Source of the DNA: Brachypodium distachyon
Lineage: Eukaryota > Streptophyta > Magnoliopsida > Poales > Poaceae
Length of the DNA: 64,000 nt
Direction of reading: 5' to 3'
Assembly: GCF_000005505.3 (NCBI RefSeq)
Contig: NC_016135.3
Span: forward strand, 25,878,758-25,942,757
The translations under genes and the position numbers were made by a program. Position 1 is the stretch's first letter. Every line of letters starts with the position of its first letter. The notes beneath the pieces are model-generated. The model was not told the origin of the DNA. It ran no database searches and saw only the letters and a list, made by a program, of their open reading frames with translations. Shown here piece after piece: positions 36,214-46,678 of this stretch.

Positions 36214-39200
36214 CTACTTGATAACCTCGTAAAGAAGTACAGATGGCCTGTACTTCCTGCACATTTCAAGCATAAATTCCCAGGAGCCCAGACACTGCAT
36301 GGAAGTTACAAAACGTTTAACACAGAAAATGTTGACCAAGTAATTGGCTACATGCTACATTTACCTTCTGAACTCCTCCTGCCTCATTATACATAATCCA
36401 GCATCCATCAGCTCGAACAATGTCAACACAACAGCCATCCAAGTAACATATCTGTAAATGAATACCATGTGGCTTGTACATAAGACAAGAACTTGTATAC
36501 AAGGGTCTCCGTCTCCTTTAACCTTGGCTTCAAAAAATTCTCATATGACGCGGAAAAAAGACCCAATTCAGACTTCAAGCAATTCCAACTTTCAATGGAC
36601 AAATACAGGACATCTCTAGGGCCTTTTCAAATTATCAGTGCATCCAAATTGGGATTTTAAGACACTGTGTGTGCATCTTAAAGCATATCCAGCATCGAAC
36701 ACCAATGGAGAGACATTAACACCACGATAAATGCCATGTGTAATTTTTCATGGCTATTTATATGAGTCAATTATTCACCTTCCTCATAATACCTTAATGT
36801 CAAAATTAAAAAATAATCATTAATGGTTGAGGTCTATAACCAGATTAATTTAGATAAAAGATTTTGTGCACGTACCATTGCTGCTAGGCTGTAAACTGCT
36901 GTACCGCTGTTGTAAGCAAAAGTCATAACAGGTCCAACATATTCATTCAGGATTTCTCTAAAAGACCGCGGATCTGCCCTCACATTTGTCCAATAGACCA
37001 CTGAAATAGTAACAACAAAATAAACAACAAGGTAACTTCATAATTTACTGTATATTCTTACAAATATATATTACCGATTGTTGAGTGGGGTTCCTTCCTA
37101 CTAGGAGAACTACAGTTGATACATATGTTGTTGACCTGCATAAAAATAGGAAATAACCTCAATTATGGCCTGTTTGCTGAAAAAAATGTTGACTAAAGCA
37201 AGTGTTAGCATATATAAGAAACCTTTTTGGATCTGCACGAATTGCAAGCAAATGTACCACCGACGAATCGAATGTGTAAACACAAATCATTCACATGAAG
37301 TCCGTTAAGAATTGTGGTGGTAATTTCAGAGACAAAATCATCCTGTAGCTGAAGAATACAAAAATGATCAAATTTCTAGAAAGACACACAAGAGAGAATA
37401 CTTTATATGCTTTGTGATCACATTTCCCACACAAGTATGACTAAATAAAAGCAGAGAAAGAGCATAATGTAAAATATGTGTACCTTCTCAAAGAAATTTT
37501 CATCGTCTAATCTTCTTTTTATTGCATATGCTAGACATCGTAGTTGTTCCTTATGATCTTCATTATTCTCCCATAAAGAAAAGATGTTTTGTACGATCTC
37601 ACTAATACAAGGACCATTATGATTGGTGCAAAGAGACTCCATCTCTATAACTTCAGCAACGAAGTGTCTCAAACACCACAATGTCTGCACAATCGTAAAA
37701 GTTTAGAAAAAAATCCATAGCATAATGATCAAAGCGATTTTGAAAAGAACAAATTCGTTACCATTAGAATGAACTCTAGCAAGTGAATGCCTTTCGTGTT
37801 TGAGCAGTAGAAAGTTCCAACAGTTCTTGTACTCTTGCTAAGCTCGTGTCCACCTGAAATATAACCAAAGGATCCCTCAAAAAAATATAACAGAAATGTA
37901 CGGTTACATGTTGCTTCGTGGCTCTTTGCAAATCAGTAATTAAGCAACCTACAATCAGCGTTTAGTATAGCGACCGGTGTTATAAAAGTACAGTCAGCCA
38001 ATAAAACGCTACACAGACCACCGAATGCAAGGTACAGCAAATATAGATTAAAAGCAATAAGCAAGGAATGCATTGCCTCATTTTATCTTGTAAAATATTG
38101 CATGTGGAATTCCCTTTCCTTGAAAGTGTCATGCCAGGGAGCACTTCTGTTTCTAGATTTCTATAAATTGGAGTGTTCTAATAAGTATTTTGACATGGAA
38201 AAAGTACCTGCTGGATAGTATACTTTCTCTTTGCTTGATAGTTTATCAACATTACAGATGGCAGCAATATCACCAATGTTGCTTGTACTCTTGCTAAGCT
38301 CATGTCCACCTGAAATATAACCAAAGGATCCCTCAAAGAAATACAACAGAAATGTATGGTTACATGTTGCTTCGTGGCTCTATCCAAATCAATATTTCAG
38401 CAGACTGCAATCAGCACTCACCATAGCAACCAGTGTTATACAAAGTGACACAAAGTACAGTCAGCCAATTAGAGGCTACACAGACCACTGAATGCAAAGT
38501 ACAGCAAACATAGATTAAAAGCTATAAGCAAGGACTACATTGCCTCATTTTATCTTCTAAAATATGGCATCGTGGATTTCCCTTTCCTTGAAAGTGTCAT
38601 GCCAGGGAGCTCTTCTGTTTCTAGATTTCTATAATTTGGAGTGTTATAATAAGTATTGAGATGGAAAAAGTACCTGCTGGAAAGGAGACTTCCTCTTTGC
38701 TTGACACTTGATCAACATTAAAGATGGTAGCAATATCATCCACGGTGATCTTCTGGCATGGTCTACCACCAGCTCCAGCCATCTGTCTTTTGGTCGTGAT
38801 TTTGGAGAGTAGGTCATCAAACTCGCTTTTATCCCCTCTGATGGATGCAGGGAGGATTGTATCTTCTTTTAGATCAACCAAAGGAAGTGCCCGATTGCAT
38901 TCTGCCTCCGCATCATCATGCCTACCCAAAAGGAACAGCAATCGGGCTCGGAAAGAAGCAGATACACCTGATTTGGGGAATGTTTCAACAATAGCATTGG
39001 CACTTTGTAGAAGCCTTTCCAATCCTTTGGTCCTGTCAAGATCTCGAGGGAGGTTGTTCATGTACTCTAATTCGATGAGAGCTTCGAACAGCCGCGCACG
39101 CACCGAGACCGGGAAGCGCTTGGCGAGACTTCGAGCCTCCTTCAGAGCATTCAGCGCCCCACCATGGCTATTGCGCACCTCTGATACCTTCTGAATCTCA

Positions 39201-39697
39201 TGGTCAACGATCCGATTGGTCAGCCGTTCGTAGGACTGATCCTTCGCGTCGCGAGTGGAGGATCCCAGTCGGCTGTGGAGGCCTTGCGTCGTGACAGGTG
39301 GGTTTGCCTCCAAATCCCAAGCGCGGCGCAGCGCGGTCTCCGCCTCGCGGAACATCGATAACTCGACAAGCACGCCCGCGAGCGCGATATGGTTGTCGAT
39401 GTTGTCGGGCGCCACCGAATTCACCTGGATGATCGCATGGTGAGCAGCGCGGAGGTGGGTCTCGGCTAGCGCCGCCGCGTCGGCCACCTCCTCCTCCGAG
39501 CCCGCAGCAGCCTCGCGCGCGCGGATGGCCGCATCGTAGTGGATCGCACCTATGAGGCTGGGAGGTAGGGGCGAGTCAGGGTGCTTCATGGCGAGCACGT
39601 CGGCCAGTTGCAGTGCGTGCCCGAATTGACCCTCTTCCTTCATGCGCATGATCTCCTTGCCCTTCTCTACCAAGTCGGCGATCGCGGAGCTGGCCAT
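36214..39697 (-). CDS. UCH/USP-related protein with DUF627-like N-terminus, nine exons; probably catalytically inactive
   Basis: The exons on the minus strand are 39697-38674, 38309-38208, 37853-37762, 37684-37484, 37348-37223, 37135-37075, 37000-36876, 36451-36365 and 36294-36214. Together they are 1899 nt, 632 residues, all phases consistent. Residues 1-340 are helical and TPR/DUF627-like (HLRAAHHAIIQVNSVAPDNI). The C-terminal part resembles plant ubiquitin C-terminal hydrolase-related proteins: TLWCLRHFVAEV, a zinc finger CNSC...CINC, and GCWIMYNE...CLGSWEFMLEMCRKYRPSVLLYE at the end. The usual DUF629 middle region is missing. Where the family has the catalytic His (G-x-H-Y before the WI-DD segment) this protein reads DGCCVDIV, and the Cys box is not recognisable. 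Exon 2 is the unit amplified in copy A, and exon 3 starts with the same sequence (GGHELSKSTR). A pseudoprotease or ubiquitin-binding role is inference. Confidence 0.82.
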
Positions 39698-41055
39698 CGC
39701 GGGGAGCCTGAGAGGCCGTTGCGGGACGAGGCCGTGGGATTCGTGGGACGGCGGCGTTTGGTGTGGGACGAGGCGGCGGCGTTTGAGGCGGCGGCGTTTG
39801 GTGTGGGACGAAGCGGCTAGGCGTGGTGATTTGGGACAACTGGAGCTTCTGGGGGAGGGGATTGTGCGGGGGAAGGAAACCCACCGCCTTGAGCCCTTGA
39901 GGGTCCCCGACCGTTTAGCCGCAGGATTTTTCCCCTTTTTTTAATTGAATGCAACAAATCGCAGGGAAACGCCCTGTTTTAGTTCACAATGCCGCGTTAT
40001 AGATTGTTGAGTAAATTCCACTGAAAATTTTAACATTATGGCACTTTCTATGATGTTTTTTGCAATTGTGAACCAAATTCGAATTTGATCATTTCGCTTT
40101 GGACCTGTTTGAAATTGTTAAGCAAAAGCAAAGCTGGCTCGTAAGCATGTATTTTTAAGTTTCACTTCCAACAAAGCAATTCATACCTAGTTTTTCTACA
40201 ATCACCCGAATCTAACTTGGTCCAGACGAACTTGCACACTGCACGGTCCAACTCTGGTAGTTTGAATTGCTTTGGTGCAAACACAAACTTTGAAGTACCA
40301 TTTCAAATCTGAGCAAAGTGGAATATTTTACGGCGTTTGTCTCTTACTCTGAAGCCCAAGCCTAGGAGACGACCCTGAAGCCCAACTCCCGCTATTGCTC
40401 CGACAATTGGCTCTAGTAGCCTCGTCCAGCCCAGCATCTTTGAGCTTGGCCTAGCTCCTACGTTTTCCATTCTAAGAAAAAAAGCTCCTACGTTTTCCCT
40501 ATTCTAAAAAGGACTGGACTATATAACAGCCGTGTGGCAGTTACCATAGCCACCGTACGTTTCCCGCGAATATTCTCCCCGATCCATTTCGCAAACCGAT
40601 CGTGCGGCTCCCCCCCACCTCTTGCTTTTTTCCATGTTCGTGTGGAACGAACCACTGGTTGCATCCGTGCATGCAAATAGAAGTAAGAAGGGGGCTGCAG
40701 CATCAACACACACGTGCATTTTAAATGTTCTAGAAAATTTTAAAACTTGACTAGATCAAACCGTGTACTTGATTTATAATCCATTTCCACAGTTGACTTC
40801 GTATCGGCGAGGGCTTCGAAACAAGATCCCGATTAGATATGTTTCGGTGACTTCTTTCAAGCTTAGGAGTTACCAACCATAACTGTGCGAGTTACCAGAC
40901 ATATTTACTATTAGTTATTGATGTGAAAGCTATACTTACTCGGAGTGTTTCAAAACCTTTTTCGAGCTTGAAAGTTACCGGGCAATAATAAGTGAGTTAT
41001 CGGGCTATTCATGATTATTTTGAAAGTTAGATCCAGTTGGGTATTCTTGGCCACT
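39698..41055. other. Promoter/upstream region of the UCH-related gene (duplicated)
   Basis: The first 250 bases upstream of the start are GC-rich, then AT-rich. No further gene was seen. The same sequence lies upstream of the truncated copy at 26333-27640. Confidence 0.5.
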
Positions 41056-41366
41056 TTTTTTCCAACTTTAAAACTGTCATGTTGATGATAACTTAAACTT
41101 AAACGACTGGATAACTATATGAGTGTCATGTTGATAACTGTAACCTAAACAACTGGATAATTACGTGAGGAGTGTCTTGTAGGTAATTGTAGCCTAAACG
41201 ACTGGAAAACTATCTAAGTATCAAGATGGTAACGCTAACCTCAGTAACCGGATAACTACACGAGTGTCATGTTGGTAACTATAACCTATAAATGACTAGT
41301 TAACTGCATGAGTGTCATGTTGGTAGCTGTAACCTAAACGACTATCTAACTATCTAACTATCTAAC
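41056..41366. repeat. Minisatellite of about 47-bp period (copy B)
   Basis: Same array as at 27640-27950, including the terminal CTAACTAT run, with essentially identical sequence. Confidence 0.75.
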
Positions 41367-41575
41367 TACCTAAAGGAAAGAAGCGTAGCGGTGTTTAGCG
41401 GCTTTTTATTTATATTGAGTCGTAGGAACTCCGTACTATTAAGAGGGAGTCCACATGGGAAGGTAATGGGTGAATCAACTTCACGTACACAAACTATCAT
41501 ATTTGCACCCACATAAAGCCTACCCGTGCGAGAGAGAGCCACCCAAAGTCTAACTGTGTTGCCAGGTCTGTTCCA

Positions 41576-41741
41576 GGCCCGGAACTTCCGGCCTACATCC
41601 GGTAGGGCGGAACTTCCACCAAACGTCCGACCTACCTCCGTGATGCTACTGGAATTCATTTGTGTTTGGCGAAAGTTGGACCGGAACAAGGGCGGAAGTT
41701 CCGGGGCACCGGAACTTCCGGGATATGACCGGAACTTCCTA
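41576..41741. repeat. CCGGAACTTCCGG palindrome cluster (copy B)
   Basis: Copy of the cluster at 28160-28325 with the same motif order. Confidence 0.6.
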
Positions 41742-41892
41742 TCCTGGCAGACTTAGTGCATAACGGTTAGATTTCGGGACCCCCATAAATAGTCATCCCC
41801 TGCCTCGGGATGAACTCATCCGAAGCCCAACTCTCTCCACACCATTTCTAAAGCTTCAAAGTGCTATATCTCCCTCCATAGAGCTCCCCCCT

Positions 41893-42652
41893 TGTTGATG
41901 AAGGGGCGCGTAGAGATAAACAAAAACTTTTCCTACGCGAACTCCCAAGATCTAGCCGAGGTAGAAGGCCGCGAGGATTACCACTAGACGCGCAGTTGCG
42001 AATTATCGATGCGGCGCCTTGATGCAGTGCAGTCCCTCGATCCGATCCAGCCGATCCAATCCCGCGATCGTCGAAGTGCTGAACGTACAGCACCTCTGCC
42101 GGTATCCACACGTGCGAGGAGGAGCTCCGGCGGCGGACTGCTAGGTCCGGTGCGACGGTTGAACTGAATCGGGCTAGGGTTCTCAACGCATGAGAGTGGA
42201 AAAAACCGTTACCCTTAGGCATCCCACGCCCCTGCTTATATACCGAGTGGAAGTGGGCTCCAGCACTTGTGGCCCATCCACTTTGCGAGTCCAACTCGCA
42301 TTGTCAGCCCAATTCCAGTTCGGGTCCAACCTGACCAAATACTTGCTCCCGCTCTTAAGTGTGTGACCCCGCAGACACATGGCGACTTGGACACGATTGG
42401 AGTCCGACTCTCAATCGATCAATCGGTAGCGGCTGCTAGCAGAACGTGCCGACTCCCAAGTACCATCGAGTCATGACGACGTACCTTCCAATGTGACATA
42501 CGTCTTAGTCCCTTTTGCCTCACGATATACCTTGTCAAACTATAGGCGATTAATCGTCATCCTTTTAATAGTTCAACTCTCTTCTCGATCTGTGATATAC
42601 GATTCATCCGACTAACTCTTAGTCGATCGACCCGGTTAACAGTTAACCAAGT
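41893..42652 (-). mobile_element. Truncated Copia LTR (copy B)
   Basis: Matches the LTR at 28477-29236 and then stops. The terminal TGTTGGGAATATGCC part is missing and replaced by unrelated sequence that begins with a half Stowaway end. Confidence 0.75.
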
Positions 42653-43059
42653 CACTTATTTAAAAACGGAGGAAGTATATGAAATAATTTTAAAATATTA
42701 AACTATGCATTGGCCATTGGCTCTGAATTTGGTGTATGTACATAATCTATAGTATCATATGTGGTCTATACGAGTGGGAAAACACATAGCTCCCCTCTTT
42801 TTTTTCGGGTACACATAGCTCCCTTGTAAAGTGACTTTTGGATTCGAAATGGGAAGTTTAAATATTTGGAATAGTTTACTTGGTCTGGATTTTTAATTGT
42901 CTGATGATTGGCGTATGCATTACCGAGGTAATATAGAATATAGTCACCTTGAGTTCATATTAATGAACCTAAATTATATCGCGCTAAAACATTTGCGCGT
43001 CAGTCCGGCGCACGACGCGCTCGAGCGCAAATGCTTCTGCGTTGACATCCTTAAAATCG

Positions 43060-44100
43060 ATTTTGCACCTTGACTTTGTAGAGGTCGACATTATCAAACC
43101 ATGACCTCTAAATGATAAAATTTGGCACCCTGTGCTTTTTAATCCCTATCCATATGTTCAGAAACCTGTTTCCCAAACCAGGATTGCTCACGTGGCTTCC
43201 CACTGACATGGGGAACCCACACGTCAGTGAGGCAAACATCTTCTTCCTCCCTCGGCTTCTTCCCCACATCACGACGCCGGCCTGCCGCTACCCACTCCCT
43301 GCCCCTCCCATCAATGCGGCCTGCAGCTCCCTGCACTCCTGCCAGCCCGCCGCTCTGTGCGTTCACGTCGGCCCGCCGATTCATGCGCTCCCGTCGCTCT
43401 GTGCCGACCCGCCGCTCCGTGCCCTCCCGTCGGCCCGCCGCTCCTTGAGCTCCCGCGTCACGTCCTTCTGTGCCGGCCTGCCGCTCCCTTCCCTCCCCGC
43501 GGGCCGATGCCCTTCATGCCCGTCGGTGCGCGCACCCTGCACCGCGCCGCCTCTCCCGCACGCCGGCCTCGCCAAGGTGCCGCTCCCTGACGCTCCCGCA
43601 CGCCGGCCAGGCCCTGCCACCGCTCCCAGGCGCTCGCGCGCCTTGTTGCCGGCGCGGACGAGGTCTTCGCCAGCGGCGGCCAGCCTTATCTCCTTCCCTT
43701 CGATCCTCTCGCTGGAGGTCAGATCGACACAAATTCAGAAGCTGGAATGAATATTCGGATTCCTCGACATCATCGTCGGCCCGTTCGCGAGGTTGGGGGT
43801 GTTCGAGGAGAGGCTGGGGTGAATATCCAGATTCCTCGACATCATCCGAAGCTGGGCCGCCTGCTGGCCGCGCTGTCCAAGAGGAAGGAGCGGCTGTCCA
43901 CGTGGTGGCGTCGTTGTGTTCACGGAGGCGCTACCGAACGCCGTGAGCGGCAGTACCTCCAATACCGTCTTGAACTCGCCATGTCAGCAAGGAAATCTCA
44001 TTTTATGCGCTACAGACCGGGGTTCGGAAGGGATAGGGTGCCAAATTAAGAGATTTAGAGGTCAGTCGACCTTAAAAAAAGATTCGAAATAGACTTTACT
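43060..44100. mobile_element. Mutator-like element with GC-rich interior (Pack-MULE-like), about 1 kb
   Basis: The ends are imperfect inverted repeats of about 110 bases. The left arm (43090-43210) has AGGTCGAC, TGACCTCTAAAT, AATTTGGCACCC, ATCCCTATCC and CTGACATGG; the right arm (about 43980-44075), read inward, has the same blocks in the same order. Between them lies GC-rich sequence (over 70 percent by eye) with many CGCCCGCCGCTCC-like repeats and a plus-strand frame at 43112-43750 of low complexity. Long TIRs around a GC-rich insert fit a Pack-MULE that captured gene fragments. No target duplication could be fixed and the source gene was not recognised. Confidence 0.55.
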
Positions 44101-44165
44101 CTTGGTAAAACTACACACCTCTGATGCTACGGCTGACACGTTTATTATGCCGTCCAGATTACGTA

Positions 44166-44288
44166 TTTCTTCTGTCCAACAAAAGATGTCTCAAGTTTGG
44201 TAAAATTTGAATGTATTTACACATGACTTAATGTATAGATGCATTTAAATTTAGTCAAAGTTGCGATATACTTCCTTGAACGGAGGAG
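44166..44288. mobile_element. Stowaway MITE (123 bp)
   Basis: TTCTTCTGTCCAACAAAAGA at the left, TTCCTTGAACGGAGGAG at the right, TA on both sides, diverged ends. Confidence 0.7.
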
Positions 44289-44400
44289 TACATATTCTCC
44301 CACGAGTGCAAGTAAACGAAATAATACACGATCGGGGATGCCCTAACTAGGAGGAGGAGTAAGTTGGGCAGATCGATACGACACGGTACGCGCGGCGGCC

Positions 44401-45768
44401 ATGGAAGAATCAACCGCCGACGACAAACCGAACTGGTCCGAGTTGCCGGAGGACATGCTGCTCACCGCAATGTCGGCCATGGATGCCCTCGACGTCGTCC
44501 GCTCGAGCGCCGTCTGCTCCCACTGGCGCTCCACCTACACCACGCTCCGCCGGCTCCGCCTCCCGTCCTCCAAGCAGCAATCCCCCTGCCTGCTCTACCC
44601 CCGGCCCCGGCCCCGCGACGCCAGCGGCGGGCCTGCAGATAGTGATGACGACGCGCGGCTCTGTCGTGATGACGACGCGCCGCTCTATCTCTACTCCCCT
44701 TCCGCCGACGCCACCGTCCGCATTAGGCTCCCGCAGGACGACGCGCTCGTCCTCGCGGGCTCCGCCCACGGGTGGCTCTTCGCCACGGACAAGGCGGCCA
44801 ACCCTTACTTGCTCAACCCTCTCACGGGCGCAAAGGCGCCGCTCCCGCCCGTCACCACCTTCCAGTGCGTGGTCGGCAGCTCCCTGGACGGCCACGGGGA
44901 CATCGTCTACCACGTCGACGCCCCCAACCTGCCGTCGGCTCCGACCTACGCCGTCCCCGCGCGGCGCGCCCGCTCCTGGATGTACCGCCACGTGGCCATC
45001 TCCGCGGGCGGCGCGGACCCGTCGTGCGTCGTCCTCGTCGTGCACCAGCGGCCCATGGACCTCCACTTCGCCAGCCCAGCTGGAGGAGCCGACGGCCGCT
45101 GGGCCTGGGCCTCGCTCGCCGCCTCCCTCGGCTACGGCTTCATCAGCGCCGTCTACAACGACAAGGACGGCCTCTTCTACGCGCTCCAGTGCTGCGGCAC
45201 CGTCCACGCCCTGGACCTTCATCACCGCCGCCACGGCCCCCAGACGTGGGTCGCCGCGCGCATGCACAGGCTACGGGAGGTGCTTCTCGTTTCCCGGATC
45301 CTTTGCCTCGCCGTCGCGCCGTGCGGCGGCGTCTTGCTGGTGGCGAGGAAGCATTGGCTGTCGGAGCCCGACGACGTCTTCGACGCCGCGAACCCCTTCT
45401 ACGTGTACAAGCTTGACCTCGGCGCCAAGGAAGAAGACAAGAAGAAGAAGCCGGAGAAATTAGAGGGCATCGGAGACCGCCAGCACGTGCTGTTAATCGG
45501 GGAAAAGTGCTCGGCCTTGTGCGTTAAGATCAACATGGAGGATTGCCCGAGGTTACGAACAAATTGCGCCTATCTGGCCGACTTCATCCGTAGGGAATTC
45601 CTCTGTGACCCATTCCGGATAATCAGGAGGCGGGACATGGGCGTTTACTGGGACTTTGAGACCGGGCAGTTGCACAACATCGCTCATCTGTGGCCTGCTC
45701 ACCATTTGGACCTGGAATTACCGGACTCGGCGCCTGCTTCGATATGGATCACACCCTCTCCTTTTTAA
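44401..45768 (+). CDS. F-box protein with DUF295-type C-terminal domain, single exon
   Basis: An intact 455-residue frame. Residues 11-50 form the F-box (WSELPEDMLLTAMSAMDALD, then VCSHWRSTY), the surface that binds a SKP1-like adaptor in an SCF ubiquitin ligase. The rest resembles the DUF295 domain of the large grass F-box/KIB group, with YLYSPSADATVRIRLP, GSAHGWLFATD and YLLNPLTGAKAPLPP (about residues 98-160) and a terminal WDFETGQLHNIAHLWP. The ATG at 44401 is the first in frame and follows a GC-rich leader. The substrate is unknown. Such genes are numerous and evolve quickly; a degenerate copy lies at 55010-56141. The 3' end converges with the BRIZ gene. Confidence 0.9.
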   Translation: MEESTADDKPNWSELPEDMLLTAMSAMDALDVVRSSAVCSHWRSTYTTLRRLRLPSSKQQSPCLLYPRPRPRDASGGPADSDDDARLCRDDDAPLYLYSPSADATVRIRLPQDDALVLAGSAHGWLFATDKAANPYLLNPLTGAKAPLPPVTTFQCVVGSSLDGHGDIVYHVDAPNLPSAPTYAVPARRARSWMYRHVAISAGGADPSCVVLVVHQRPMDLHFASPAGGADGRWAWASLAASLGYGFISAVYNDKDGLFYALQCCGTVHALDLHHRRHGPQTWVAARMHRLREVLLVSRILCLAVAPCGGVLLVARKHWLSEPDDVFDAANPFYVYKLDLGAKEEDKKKKPEKLEGIGDRQHVLLIGEKCSALCVKINMEDCPRLRTNCAYLADFIRREFLCDPFRIIRRRDMGVYWDFETGQLHNIAHLWPAHHLDLELPDSAPASIWITPSPF

Positions 45769-46678
45769 TTATCCATGGAATAACACGTGCGTGATCGAGT
45801 TCATGTCTAGCAATGCTATCATATAGTTTCCTGGGTTAACAAGCGCAAGAATTGTATAAAGGGGCTAGGGTAGGTAAAATGTGGAATTAACTCTTAATTT
45901 TACTTATGGAATTTTTAAATCCTTCTTCTTTCCATGCACTGATTACTCTCGGTTTTTTTCTTCAAAACGTAACAGATACTCCATTTATTTGGAGTATCTA
46001 TGGAGTATGTTTTATTGGGTAACTTCTCCATTTATTTGGCCTTTCACTTGAATTGATGTCTCGTTCATTTTCATAATTTGGTATCCTGGCGATCTAGATA
46101 ACCGTCTAACAAAGTCTGGTAAAAAAATCATCTAACAAAGATAAACATCTAACAAAGATGCATGCACCCTAACAAGCCTAACCATAGTGAAGGCACTGTT
46201 TATACCCCTTCCGTCCCATATCAAGTGACTCAAATTTGCTCAAATATGGATGTATTTATGTCTAAAATATGTCTAGATACATGTAACGGAGGGCAGATGA
46301 CGCTGATGCATGCAGCAGTCCGTCCCTCCGAGACGTTTGCTTGTACTGCCTGCGATGCCCCACGGTGCATGCATACACGTGGCTCTGAAAACAACATCAA
46401 GCACCAACCTACGTGCACGCACGAGTGGTATGATCGATGATCTTCACGTGCGTTTCTTGATTGGTACAGACTAGCGCTGAGAGGATACCAAGTACCAACA
46501 ATGCTGTAGTACTTTTCGCAAAATAAAAATAAAAATGCTGTAGTACCTTATCACGCTTCAGAACAGTATGCGGCTAGTCAAGACACTGCAGTGCTGCACT
46601 ATTACATATATATACAGCATGTGCGTCACTGCTGCAGGTTCATGCTGTCAACTTTTAGCAAAGCTTAGCTACCTACCA
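45769..46678. other. Convergent 3' intergenic region with a degenerate Stowaway
   Basis: 3' flanks of the F-box and BRIZ genes. A degenerate Stowaway lies at about 46205-46293 (CCCCTTCCGTCCCATAT ... GTAACGGAGGG). No gene was seen. Confidence 0.5.
46205..46293. mobile_element. Stowaway MITE, degenerate right end
   Basis: The left end CCCCTTCCGTCCCATATC is preceded by TA; the right end ACATGTAACGGAGGG lacks a clean terminus. Confidence 0.6.

Larger units (their letters stand above)
37883..42652. repeat. Segmental duplication, copy B (partner 23583-29236)
   Basis: Direct-orientation counterpart of copy A, containing one 467-bp unit instead of three, a 51-bp longer promoter (repeated GCGGCGGCGTTTG at about 39774-39803), the minisatellite, the CCGGAACTTCC cluster and the first 760 bp of the Copia LTR. 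Homology stops within the LTR at about 42652, where a Stowaway right end (AAAACGGAGGAAGTA) begins. Confidence 0.93.

Noticed and set aside
43112..43750. 212-codon plus-strand frame in the Pack-MULE-like element
   Set aside because: It is low-complexity, made of CGCC repeats, and starts inside the terminal inverted repeat; no domain was recognised.
44410..45267. Long minus-strand frame (285 codons) antisense to the F-box gene
   Set aside because: It is a by-product of high GC3 in the F-box coding sequence, has low-complexity composition and shows no domain.
44483..45463. 326-codon plus-strand frame overlapping the F-box gene
   Set aside because: It is an Arg/Ser/Pro-rich shadow of the F-box frame.
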